DNA of 64,000 bases, from contig CM055097.1 of NCBI GenBank assembly GCA_029204225.1, forward strand, positions 1,597,414-1,661,413, read 5' to 3'. Shown in pieces: positions 11,001 to 20,199 of this stretch; the stretch's first letter is position 1; every line of letters starts with the position of its first letter. Source of the DNA: Diphasiastrum complanatum (lineage: Eukaryota; Streptophyta; Lycopodiopsida; Lycopodiales; Lycopodiaceae). Both the position numbers and the translations under genes were made by a program. The notes under the pieces are model-generated. The model did no database searches, was not told where the DNA came from, and worked only from the letters and a program-made list of their open reading frames with translations.

Positions 11001-13512
11001 GGTGGAAGCCAAACATCGGTGATGCCAGCTATAGCAAGATCGCAAACCTTCCCCTTGAGATCAGTGTACCAAGAATGTTTGGAATGAGACTCCCAGTTAA
11101 AACCCTATCCATTGAAAAATAGAAATTAGAGTTAGCAAACACAAGCAAACTAAAAACGTGAGCATCATTTAGCTACATACTGTAAGTGAGCCATGGTTCC
11201 AACGAGCATGTACTAAGATTTACTTTGGTGATGCAATGCTAAAACGATAAGACTCACTTGGAGGACGTGAACAAAAATTTAAAAAATACATTCAATAAAT
11301 TCGAATATAATCAACACCTTTCGATTAGTTCATACATGGATAGCAACATCAAAGGAGTGGAAAACAAATGGAGAGAAAAATTTGAGCATGACATTTGAAT
11401 GTATGATCATTTTGCATTGAACAAATAAACTTCACATATGAACTGGCTATGTGCTTCTAAATGAATCTACCTGATGCCAAGTAATGAGAGAAACTCCAAA
11501 TCAATACAACACGCTCTTCAAATTACAAAAGGCAAGAAAGAGTGAATATCCGAGGAGAGTCCACACGTCTCTAACAAGTGCACATGTAAGATCACAATCA
11601 AAAGCAAAGTGCTTTAATATCACTAGTATGGTGGAGTCAAAAATTCAAACCTCCCACCACATGCCTCTTTTTTTTACAATGAGACACTTATGGAAAGTTA
11701 AATTGGGCCACAATAGCCCCCAACTTATCAACATCAATGGAAAAGGGGGAGCCAACTTTTCTACACATTAAAGATCATCCTACAATAGGACAATGGAATT
11801 TTTAGAGCAGATTTTTTGAAGTTTTAGGGGCTTTGTGGTTCTAGCATGTGCAAGTCCACTCTCTATTTTTCACTCTCTTGAAAAGTTGTTGAAATACATT
11901 TCATTGAATAGCATCATATTCAAGTGTTTTACAAGCTGAAAATTCAACTAAAATGTCACCCCATTTTTACGGTTAAAAAATCTTTAATTGCATCATCTTT
12001 GCCACTCAAGTTGATGTTAGCTTGCTACTAAAAGGTTTAATTTATTTGCATTTAGATTACACCTTCAAAAGGCTAAATTGAAACCAATTTCCTACTAAAA
12101 TTTTCTTATTAGGGATTTGGTTAAGTTGCACATACTTAACCAATGATACTAATTAGTTGCAATTATGTCAATGAAATGAAATCTTATGCTTGCTGGGATT
12201 TCCAAAAGCAAATGAGACGATCTTGAGGCTAGTTCTTTGGTACCCAAAGGTATGGCCCATTGACGTATTGAATGTGAGACACCCAAAACAATCATAGTTG
12301 CCAGAAAAGAAGAATGAGGGAACGTCTAGACCCACCACAGATAACAATTCTAATGGTGGGGGAAACTAGGGAACTAGGGGAACCCCACATCATCATGGTT
12401 GTTAACTGGATTGGAAACTACCTCCCAAGGCTTAGCTTGATCTCCAATCCATAGGAAGCCTAAACCTTAAACTCAAAACATATATATCACAAAAAGGCAT
12501 CAACATTTTCAAGAGGCCCAAACATAAAATAAACAGTCCTCAAGATCCGAGTGCACATGGCCAAGCACACGCCTAGAAATATTTTCGAAAACAGGATTAT
12601 TGTCCCAAGGAAAACATGTAGGAGTTTTGAGAGAGTAGAGTCTAAAAGTACATGTTGTGCATGTGTTGAGAATGAGTTATCCAAAAGTATGCCAGTACGA
12701 GTGTTAAGGACACAACCCTAACTTGACAATCTCAAACGAGTAATGTGGAAGAAGTACAGCATCAAGTATGCTTATTAAATTCATGAAATTAGAGTTTTTC
12801 CTTGCAATTGATAACACCAGGCACCACATTCTTTATGACTCTTATGATAGTCCGAGTGTTGAAGATCCTAGAATTCAAAAGACTCGTGCACTTTCGAAAT
12901 GACAATTCTTTTGGCCAAGAATAAAAAAGGCCATCCAAGAAAATTTGATGGCAACTGTTTTTCAAAAATTAAACTGCTTCATAGAGATCATTCTTTCAAC
13001 TTTCAAATTTGTTCCAAATGCATGCAGCTATTGAAGAGCAGGTCTAATTCTCAGCTTTGGGAGCCTATAGTAGAAACCATGAAAGACATTTTCCATGAAT
13101 AGTCAGCTAATTATGAAGATAGACGTCTATCAGAAAACCGCACCTGGAAAAGAATGTGGTCCGGCGGACTTGCAGGTTCTGGCCTCCCTGGTCTTGTCTT
13201 CCTTCCGTGAATTTCAGGCCTGACGTGCACTTCGTTCTCGCTATGATGATGAAACCGCTCCGCATCCTTTTTGGCACTAACTAAAACGCTTGATCTGATG
13301 GTATGAGTTGAAATCTTGCTCCAAATTTTGAACAGGCAAGTATTTCTGTCTCCTACCCAATGAGCACTTGTCAGTTGTAACTTATCGCAAGCTTTTGCAC
13401 GCAATCGGAGAAGCTGCCAATCCTTGTGTTTGCTTCCCTTCCACGCCTGAAGACCGCCTGGCTTGGACACGGAAGGAACAGAAAAGCTGATGGAAATGCA
13501 CTGGATCGTCAT
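1928..13512 (-). CDS. AMY: Alpha-amylase (GH13, AMY1-like core), six exons, 3' exon not found
   Basis: Endo-acting alpha-1,4-glucan hydrolase of starch breakdown. Exons on the minus strand are 13512-13144, 11104-10975, 8597-8174, 4516-4428, 2673-2521 and 2064-1928. All have GT-AG borders and together give 1302 nt, exactly 434 codons. Visible motifs are GFNWES (124-129), ADIVINHR (203-210), [10 protein letters not shown] with nucleophile D296, FAVGELW with acid/base E321, FDFTTKGIL (358-366) and [10 protein letters not shown] with D403, so the catalytic triad is intact. [12 protein letters not shown] and the IGFDGWRFD context resemble the AMY1 (secreted) subfamily more than the AMY2 or plastid AMY3 types. 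The first about 120 residues are Ser- and Lys/Arg-rich and show no hydrophobic signal peptide, which suggests (inference) a transit peptide. The model stops after HPGMPCV; the family continues FYDH and a beta-sheet domain C, not found in 1-1927. It may lie outside the window, or the gene may be truncated. Confidence 0.88.
2521..2673 (-). CDS. AMY: Alpha-amylase exon 5
   Basis: The acceptor is GTTGCAG and the donor ATAG|gtgtgt. It begins [12 protein letters not shown] and contains [21 protein letters not shown] and GKPSGLIG, all typical of plant alpha-amylases between catalytic regions III and IV. The split Gly codon is completed by GC at the start of the next exon. Confidence 0.92.
3541..3765 (-). 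pseudogene. Unrecognised exon-like open frame inside alpha-amylase intron 4
   Basis: On the minus strand, an acceptor-like GATTTTAG is followed by about 75 open codons ([20 protein letters not shown] at the start, [20 protein letters not shown] in the middle) ending at a TAG near 3541. It has no start codon of its own. The composition looks protein-like but I do not recognise the family. It may be a captured exon fragment, or chance. Confidence 0.3.
3777..3931. repeat. Tandem duplication, about 73-bp unit
   Basis: Two adjacent similar units, each with a CCATGTATA start, a CACACACA..TGGTGTGTG internal palindrome and a GAGTCTACATGTA end. They lie in the alpha-amylase intron between exons 4 and 5. 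Confidence 0.7.
4428..4516 (-). CDS. AMY: Alpha-amylase exon 4 (acid/base Glu)
   Basis: An 89-nt exon between a TATGCAG acceptor and an A|gtatga donor. It encodes [20 protein letters not shown] and then [10 protein letters not shown]321 in VGELW is the GH13 proton donor. The phase matches the flanking exons (CT+G upstream, A+AT downstream). Confidence 0.9.
4854..5480 (+). mobile_element. Decayed LTR-like sequence in alpha-amylase intron 3
   Basis: TGTTACGTCCCTGAC at 4854 and TGTTCCGTCCCTGAC at 5290 match the LTR start TGTTATGTCCCTGAC seen at 20185 (minus strand). No PBS or coding remnant is recognisable beside them, so the boundaries are uncertain. Confidence 0.3.
5481..8173. other. Rest of alpha-amylase intron 3, no gene recognised
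   Basis: AT-rich. The longest open frame, 6538-6957 on the plus strand (139 codons), has no recognisable domain and lies antisense within the intron, so I do not call it a gene. No intact repeat was identified. Confidence 0.5.
8174..8597 (-). CDS. AMY: Alpha-amylase exon 3 (catalytic nucleophile)
   Basis: The largest exon, 424 nt: acceptor CCAG, donor CT|gtaagt. It begins [10 protein letters not shown] and carries conserved region I (DIVINHR, D204-R210), the [12 protein letters not shown] loop of domain B, a Ca-site-like D/N-rich stretch (DNDIYDSGG), PDLDH (264-268) and region II GWRFDF with nucleophile D296. It is fully open, with no frameshift. Confidence 0.93.
9983..10458 (+). mobile_element. 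LTR (Copia-type, initiator-Met PBS) in alpha-amylase intron 2
   Basis: It resembles the minus-strand LTR at 19679-20185: a GTTATGTCC start, a GTTATGCC(T/A)CGTCAT segment, a CTTGG(G)GGTGAAG segment, and an end at TTATAG directly before the PBS. It lies antisense to the amylase gene. No coding body follows, so it is a solo or truncated element. Confidence 0.6.
10459..10470 (+). promoter_or_regulatory. Primer-binding site, initiator tRNA-Met
   Basis: TGGTATCAGAGC directly after the LTR; the standard minus-strand priming site of many plant Copia elements. Confidence 0.7.
10975..11104 (-). CDS. AMY: Alpha-amylase exon 2 (start of GH13 barrel)
   Basis: The acceptor ATAG precedes GGT TTT AAC TGG and the donor is AAG|gtaata. 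It encodes residues 124-166, including GFNWES, an [16 protein letters not shown] segment and the split Gly codon completed by the next exon. WLPPPSQS is a strongly conserved plant alpha-amylase motif of the first beta-strand region. Confidence 0.9.
11105..13143. other. Alpha-amylase intron 1, no further feature recognised
   Basis: About 2 kb of AT-rich intron. Scattered short open frames on both strands have no recognisable domain. Confidence 0.55.
13144..13512 (-). CDS. AMY: Alpha-amylase exon 1 (N-terminal extension)
   Basis: It starts at the ATG at 13512, the first Met after an in-frame TAA (13524-13522), and ends with codons for DHILFQ followed by a gtgcgg donor. The Q joins in phase 0 to GFNWES of the next exon, which is a hallmark of the family. 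The first residues ([20 protein letters not shown]) are hydroxylated and basic like a plastid transit peptide. A hydrophobic stretch beginning MYFQTFVALLSVSVPVA is encoded in another frame just upstream (ATG at 13573). It could only be a signal peptide if an unseen splice joined it to this frame. The start is therefore less certain than the exon end. Confidence 0.6.
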
Positions 13513-13706
13513 AATTGCGATTTACTGCTACTGGAACCGAAACTGACAGTAATGCAACAAAAGTCTGAAAATACATGAGCAGTCCAAATTCTGAATCGCG
13601 CGCTCCAAGCAACAAACATGGTGAGTCAGAATTCAGTCGATCAGACATCGAACCTCCAAATTATATGCGTTCCATGCGAGCGAGCTACTAAGCCAGAGTG
13701 CAACAG

Positions 13707-13708
<2 letters not shown>

Positions 13709-13746
<38 letters not shown>

Positions 13747-13772
13747 TGTGAGAGACACACACACACACACAC
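13709..13772. repeat. (GT)n followed by (AC)n, inverted dinucleotide tracts
   Basis: About 35 bp of GT repeats, a short GTCTGTGAGAG spacer, then about 20 bp of AC repeats. The two tracts are complementary and could form a hairpin. The tract lies about 200 bp upstream of the proposed amylase start codon. Confidence 0.85.
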
Positions 13773-13889
13773 AGACGCCCTTCATTCACCTCTCGAATCT
13801 CAAATTCTGAAGAGTCGAAGAGCCATATGGGAATGTGGGGGCGCAGGCCTGGAAAATTATTTCTCTTTTTTTTGCCATAAATTTTTTTA

Positions 13890-14270
13890 ACTTGCATCTT
13901 CCGCATCCCAAAAGGTGCATGTAAAAAAATTTCAAAAACAAAAAAGGAAGGCACCAAAATTACGTTCTCTGAGGCACCTCCTTTCTCTTCATGAAAAAGC
14001 AAAAAATGATTTTCTTCATACAAAAAGCAAAAATTGATTTTACACGGTGGGAATTGTTGTTTGTGCATCAAGTAAACACGTACTAAAATTGCTCGTTCCC
14101 CATGGAATGGCAGTAGCCGAAGCCAAAAAGCCCTTCCCAAGACAGGAAGCCCTTTCAAGGCAAAACAGGCAAAGAGAGATATGTTCCTCGACATGAAAAT
14201 AATTTTTATTTTTATTTTTAACTTATTTTTGTCAAAAAGTTTTTTACATGCTCCTTTTGGGTGAAAGGTG
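13890..14270. mobile_element. Foldback/MITE-like inverted repeat
   Basis: CCCAAAAGGTGCATGT followed by an A-run (about 13907-13930) is the inverted counterpart of a T-run with ACATGCTCCTTTTGGG (about 14235-14262). Short GGTGCATGT and GGCACCTCC motifs recur on both sides, out to 14370. There is no coding capacity. Confidence 0.45.
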
Positions 14271-14370
14271 CACGTCAAAAAATTGGAAGGTGCATGTCAA
14301 AATTTTGAAGAAAAACAAAAAAAAAAAAAAAAGAGACGCACAGATTCCGCACAGGGAGGTGCCTCCATTC

Positions 14371-15083
14371 TTTCAAAAAAATGTAAAAGGTGGTTTTAAG
14401 GTTCTTGAATTATTGTAAAGGTCACTGAGAATACTTTTATTGTAGACATTTTACATCAAGCTGAAAATATTAGTACGATTCATAGATTTTAACAGGGTGT
14501 GATATGTTGTCCTAGATTTTTTTATGAACATTTTATGAGCTATAGATTGATTTTGAAAAGTTTTATGACTTCAAGATTTACTAATGTATTGTATGAGGCT
14601 TTAACAAATGATAATATACTTTACATTTCATTTTATGATTTTTTTTAGAAATCAAGTCACATGAGGCTTTACCAAATGATAATATATTTTACATTTTCTT
14701 TTATTTTTTTTTAGAAAACAAGTCATGCACAAAGACAAAAACTTAATCTCTAAAAAAATGAACTTCTTTGTATGATTTATTCCACTTCAGACATATGAAC
14801 TAAACAACACCATCCTTCACTTTTTAACTTTGGAGTGGCCTATATTGTTTTTATGATCTACCTTTTAATCCAAAAAATATAAGAAGACATCACCTTTTTG
14901 GACATAAAAAAAACAAATTTTCAAATTTAGTGCAATGTCACTTTTTAATAGTACATTTTAAACTGAAAAGTATTTTTTGTTTTCCTTTCAGTCAATACTT
15001 TGCTACATTTTTAGCTTTTCTTTGAAAGGCAACTATACCTTTGGCATGCATTACACTTTCAAATGCCAAGATTGGTTTATTAG

Positions 15084-15085
<2 letters not shown>
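14371..15085. other. AT-rich spacer, nothing recognised
   Basis: Homopolymer-rich sequence with a short internal duplication (ACAAATGATAATATA near 14604 and 14674). Confidence 0.5.
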
Positions 15086-15087
<2 letters not shown>

Positions 15088-15128
<41 letters not shown>

Positions 15129-15150
15129 AGAAGAAGAAGAAGAAGAAGAA
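15088..15150. repeat. (GA)n then (GAA)n microsatellite
   Basis: Pure GA repeats to about 15125, passing directly into AGA/GAA triplets to about 15150. Confidence 0.9.
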
Positions 15151-15417
15151 TTCTCAAGATCACCACGAATGAGCTCAATTACTTAGTTACAAACAACTCT
15201 TATTTATATTAAATAACTATTTTAATGTCAGTTGGCCAAATGACTCTTGGCCACACACTCACTCATGCGACTCAATCTTTTCCTTTGATCAGATCAGTTG
15301 TAAGAAGACAATATTGACTAGTGCCAGGGGCTCTGTTTCTCCTCCACATTAAACCAATTAAAGTCAAGCGTTTATGTCTCCCTTTGACATTTAAACGCAT
15401 GATTAAGTGTGGGAAAC

Positions 15418-16535
15418 CAAATTATGAGCAACCAGAAATATGCCTCCAACAATAGGCCTCAAATAGTCAAGTTACCATTTACATTATTTTTCACAATGAC
15501 ATGTATTCTAAAATTCAAAAACATGGCATTATCATAGTTTATAAAAACTTCCAATTTTTTTATTTACAACATTTTTTTAGCAATGGTAGAAAGGGCCTTG
15601 GATGGGGGCCTTTCCATATACATAACATTGGGTCACTCTTGAAATTTTCAAGTTGCATTCGCCTTGGAGGACCTCTTAGCCTTTCTAATACATAACACTT
15701 GGTCAATCTTGAAAATTTTCAAGCTACATTGTCTTTGAAGGACCTCTTAGCCTTTCAAATACACCCAAATGAATATACTAATTATGGCATGGAACACTTT
15801 CTGTTCAAATCAATAAATGCATGAAGGATGAATTGATGAAAAACATCTTGTAGTACTTGTAGAACATCTTCTTCTTTGTCGGTGGATTCGACTGCTCTTG
15901 ACTCTACGATGGCTTCTGATTCGACTTGTGTCATCTCGAGCCTTTCTTGTTCCGCTTCTTCGAGCTTCTATTTGCATAAATTATGAGCAATCAAATATGA
16001 GCAACCAGAAATATGCCTCCAACAATAGGCCTCACATAGTCAAGTTACAATTTACATTATTTTTCACAATAACATGTATTCTAAAAATTAAAAAACATGG
16101 CATTATCATAGTTTATAAAAACTTCCAATTTTTTTATTTACAACATTTCTTTAGCAATGTTAGAGAAGGACCTTGGATGGGGGGCCTTTCCATATACATT
16201 ACGTTGGGTCACTCTGGAAATTTTCAAGTTGCATTGGCCTTGGAGGACCTTTCTAATACATAACACTTGGTCACTCTTGAAAATTTTCAAGCTCTCTTAG
16301 CCTTTCAAATACACCCAATTGAATATACTGATTATGGCATGGAACACTTTCTGTTTAAATCAATAAGATGCATGAAGGATGAATTGATGAAAAACATCTT
16401 GTAGTACTTGTAGAACATCTTCTTCTTTGTCGGTGGATTCGACTGCTCTTGACTCTACGTTGGCTTCTGATTCGACTTGTGTCGTCTCGAGCCTTTCTTG
16501 TTCTGCTTCTTCGAGCTTCTATTTGCATAAATTGA
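15418..16535. repeat. Tandem duplication, about 550-570-bp unit
   Basis: Unit 1 is about 15418-15982 and unit 2 about 15983-16535, sharing near-identical stretches such as GAGCAACCAGAAATATGCC and CGGTGGATTCGACTGCTCTT, with small indels. On the minus strand both units keep an acidic open frame (KLEEAEQERLE, then a VESRAVESTDKEEDVLQVLQ stretch) that differs by a few missense changes. I do not recognise it, but it looks like retroelement-derived coding sequence. Confidence 0.75.
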
Positions 16536-17240
16536 TAAAAATGCAGCAAAATAAACCCAGTTGATCCTAGAAATGATGGAGAAAGCACATACTTAAGATC
16601 CAAACAAGATCTAGAAGCTACATTACTAATCAATGCATTGATTCCTAGCTTATCTTGGCTTGAACTCCATGAAATAGCTCCAAAACTCTTCACACGTGTG
16701 AATGTACGAGGCCTGTTGCTGCCTGTGTACTGTACCTACAACTCCAATCTCATTAAATGATCATAAAAAATCATATGCCAATAGCATTCATCAATCAAAT
16801 CATAGACTAAAACTAGTCAACAAGGAAAATCTCGATTTTGCTCATAATTGGATGGAAATCCCATCACATATTTATACATGTAGAGCTCGGATCTGAGCAT
16901 ATTAGGGCTTCTATGCATTCATCATAACCTAACCCTAACATCTAAGCTAAATATCCACTTGATCCACCCTAATTAGGGGTCAAGAACTCAAGATCCCAAA
17001 ACAATAAAAAAACATGCTATTTTTAGCTCCTAGAATCTCTCTAGCCTATCAAAGCACTATTTGGATCATTCCAAAGGTGCCACTCCTATGCTAGGCTAGG
17101 AATGAGACTTACAAAGAGTACCCTATGCTATTTGGCACGTGTGACAAGCCACAACATGACCATAATACAATTTACAAGCACTATGACCAAAATTGTTAGT
17201 TTGATGAGACCATCTTGGATCAATAATTAATACATGGATA
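16536..17240 (-). mobile_element. LTR-like sequence, minus strand (weak)
   Basis: The CTTCACACGTGTGAA palindrome at about 16688-16702 and a minus-strand TATAAATA at about 16866-16873 resemble the Copia LTRs elsewhere in the window. No PBS or matching second LTR was found. Confidence 0.25.
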
Positions 17241-17326
17241 AAAACAACATAATTTTCAAGTTCTTGATTTGTTGAGTGAGTATGATCACTCATCATGATA
17301 AGAATATGATTTGAGCTCCAAGTTTT

Positions 17327-17641
17327 TTAATGTAGTAAGAGTTTAGTAAGGATTGTCTTCAAGATCCAAGCTTTGTCTTTGGTAGATTGTTGAATGAACA
17401 CCTTGGGATGCAAAATGTGAGTCTGAAAAACAGCAGCTTTCCATGAGATCCAACTTTTGTATGAAACACATTCAACCAAAGCTTGAAATGTCACCATCTT
17501 GACTTCATTCATGACAATAATGAACTCCAACTTGGCATCCTTCCAATGAAGGTCTTCATTCTCAGCAAATGAAGTACAAAATGTACCCCCCTTTCCAACT
17601 TGCCTTTCCTTGTCCACAAAAATGAGCATTGATAGCTCCAT
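17327..17641 (-). other. Unrecognised 104-codon open frame
   Basis: Begins MELSMLIFVDKERQVGKG and ends KTILTKLLLH. It has no recognised domain, signal peptide or membrane segment. It sits beside retroelement leader sequence and is probably non-genic or retroelement-derived. Confidence 0.2.
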
Positions 17642-17689
17642 CTTTGCTCTTGTGACTCTCCTTGGTGAAATTCAACAAAAAGAAAAAAA

Positions 17690-18336
17690 AATCAAATTTT
17701 AACTTTCAATCTAAGAGTTCACCTCCAAAGTTAAAAAATGAGAGCACAGTAAAAACTGTCGGCGATTCATTGCGGTTCCTTCTGTCAATTTTAACTTATC
17801 TATCACCGGGAAATAATTTAGACTTAGTGAAAACACTGTGATCAATTCTAACTGATAAACTCAATTTAATCAGTTTACTAATCTAAACTGATTCCATAGA
17901 TAACGAAAAAATGACCGAAATTTTGATTGTTTCGAAAAACTCAATTTTTGCTTTATTTTACGTAATTCAAAAATTCTAACGAAAATTCTGTTAGAACAAA
18001 AGGTAATCAAAGCAAAAATTTTAACTTTCAATCTAGGAGTTCACCTCCAAAGTTAAAAAATGACAGCACAGTAAAAACTGTCGGCAATTCATTGCAATTT
18101 TTTCTGTCAATTTTAACTTATCTATCACCGAGAAATAATTTAGACTTAGTGAAAACATTGTGATCAATTCTGACTAATAAACTCAGTTTCATCAATTCAC
18201 TAATCTAAACTAATTCCATAGATAACAAAAAAAAAATGATCAAAATTTTGATTTTTTCGGAAAACTCAATTTTTGCTTTATTTTATGTAATTCAAAAATT
18301 CTGACGAAAATTCTGTTAGTACAAAAGGTAATCGAA
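17690..18336. repeat. Tandem duplication, about 318-bp unit
   Basis: Unit 1 is about 17690-18005 and unit 2 about 18007-18336. Each begins TTTTAACTTTCAATCTA and ends with an AAAAGGTAATC motif. The inverted copy at 23586-23935 has only one unit, so the duplication happened in this arm. Confidence 0.8.
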
Positions 18337-19041
18337 GTCGAAAAAATCGAAACACTGTCCGATTCCTAATGTTACTAACCCAATGTCAAACTGGCATGCA
18401 AAGCACACTACATCAATCATAAACGTTACGGAAGTTTTTACGTAAACTTCAGTTTTACGAAATTTGTCAGCCATTAACACTTATTTGTGACCCAACTGTC
18501 AAACCACATGCATATGACCACTCAAATTGATTGTAAACCCTTCATACATGTCAGAATCACTCTGAGAATCAGCATGCAACTAATCCATGCAAACACAATA
18601 CTACAAATTAGGGAAATGACTGGCATGCAATCAGAACAATTCCAAATTTTGCCAATTTTACTCACAAAACTGCAAAACTTCAGATGATCATAACTTTGGC
18701 TACAGGACACTAAATTGGCTGTTGTAAAGCTCAATACAGAGGGAGACCAAGTGAAAAACATGCTTGCCATGTCAGCCTGCCACCTAGGCTTCACACGTGC
18801 AAGATCAGAGCTTCCAGAAATCTGTAGTAGGGTGCACTTCCACAAGAAAGAATCATGCAAAAACGTGCAAACACCCATCCTAGCCCAAAATTGATGCTAC
18901 CAACAGTCTTAAACAATCAATTAGACTTACATGAAGCATTCATACTGATCCTCAGATGCAGTATAGGCTGAGAACAAAGATTTTTTGATTTGTAGAGGTC
19001 AAAATAGCTTCAAACTTGATGGGGATGGTGCATAAGCCACC
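17690..19041 (-). mobile_element. Retroelement leader/internal segment, arm A of large inverted repeat
   Basis: On the minus strand this follows the LTR and PBS at 20185-19666. It is the inverted match of 22915-23935, sharing long stretches around TGGTAGCATCAATTTTGGGC and the AAACTGAAGTTTACGTAAA segment. No coding motif was recognised in it. Confidence 0.7.
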
Positions 19042-19665
19042 GGCCATCAATTCACAGGTCTGATAGCTTGCTGGGAAGGTAAAAAAGAATGCTAATCATG
19101 CTCTAATAAATTCCAGAATGATCTCCTTATGGATTTGGAGGGATCCATTTCATCACCATAAAGTGAAAATTCATGACATACAACTCTTTCTCTAACACAT
19201 GCAAACCAATATACATAATTACAACCATCTAATTGATCTGATCTTGCTGGATTTTGGTTCTTACTATCTATTTTGTGCCAAAAAGCATGAAAAACCAAGC
19301 AATTTTGACCAAAACATAGCCTAGAATCATAAATCATTGGAGAGAATCGGCATGCATCATTAATTTCATCATTAATGAACCCTAAAATGAAAGTACACTT
19401 GCTGGAAAATTCAGATTTACCAAAGATTTGATCTACACAAGAAAAAGCACCAAAAAAGCATCACAAATTGGCCTTCAAGGACAATTCTCCATAAAACCAC
19501 AAAGAATACCAAGAGTAATGGATCTTAGCAACATGCAAATTGAAACTGGGATAGTACACCCACTTGCACTCTTGTTATCCACCTTGGAAGAGAATTTCCA
19601 TGGATCCAATCCAAATTTCGATGAAAGGTAGCCCTTCTCCATGTTCTCCAATCTTCATAAGCCTT

Positions 19666-19677
19666 GCTCTGATACCA
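19666..19677 (-). promoter_or_regulatory. Primer-binding site, initiator tRNA-Met
   Basis: The minus strand reads TGGTATCAGAGC immediately after the LTR, so this is a 5' LTR and its element body extends toward lower coordinates. Confidence 0.75.
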
Positions 19678-19678
19678 C

Positions 19679-20185
19679 TATAAGGGAAGCTCTCTGAGAT
19701 CCTGCTTACAAGACAATACGCAATGGAAAACACACTATGGAGAAACCACCAAACCAAGTAGAAGCAACCAATCAACTCTAGAAGCTTCACCCCCAAGCCA
19801 GGAATAAGAAGCATGAATGTAGAGTGAAACCCTGGCAATGAATCAATGATCACAATGAGGAGTAGGGCGAGTTTGGCCTCAATATATAGAGCCAAAAGCA
19901 ACCTGAGCACATAGCCATGCATAGCCCTAAATTCCCTATACAGAGATTCACCTAGAACATGGACCACCTATTCATAGAATTGCTATTGATAACTCTACAC
20001 ATGCATACTCTGTCTCATACCTTGTCTAAACTCCATTTAGTGTATTCTAGGCCTCACAAGAATATTAGTTACTTTCGGGTCACATCCAGTATGACATGGC
20101 ATAACTAACAGCTTGATTTACTACAGAACCATGTATCCAAGGCTAGGAGTATGCTGAATCCTATGTATTGGTCAGGGACATAACA
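19679..20185 (-). mobile_element. LTR of a Copia-type element
   Basis: Reading the minus strand, it starts TGTTATGTCCCTGAC and ends CTTATAG just before the PBS, about 507 bp. Its start interrupts a Copia reverse-transcriptase frame after AFAVTV, so it inserted into an older element. Related LTRs lie at 9983-10458, 25274-25590 and 27425-27925. Confidence 0.7.
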
Positions 20186-20199
20186 GTGACTGCAAAAGC

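Noticed and set aside
13618-14278. Open frames across the GT/AC tract and foldback element
   Set aside because: They consist mainly of repeat translation (Val-Cys, Thr-His) and A-rich hairpin sequence.
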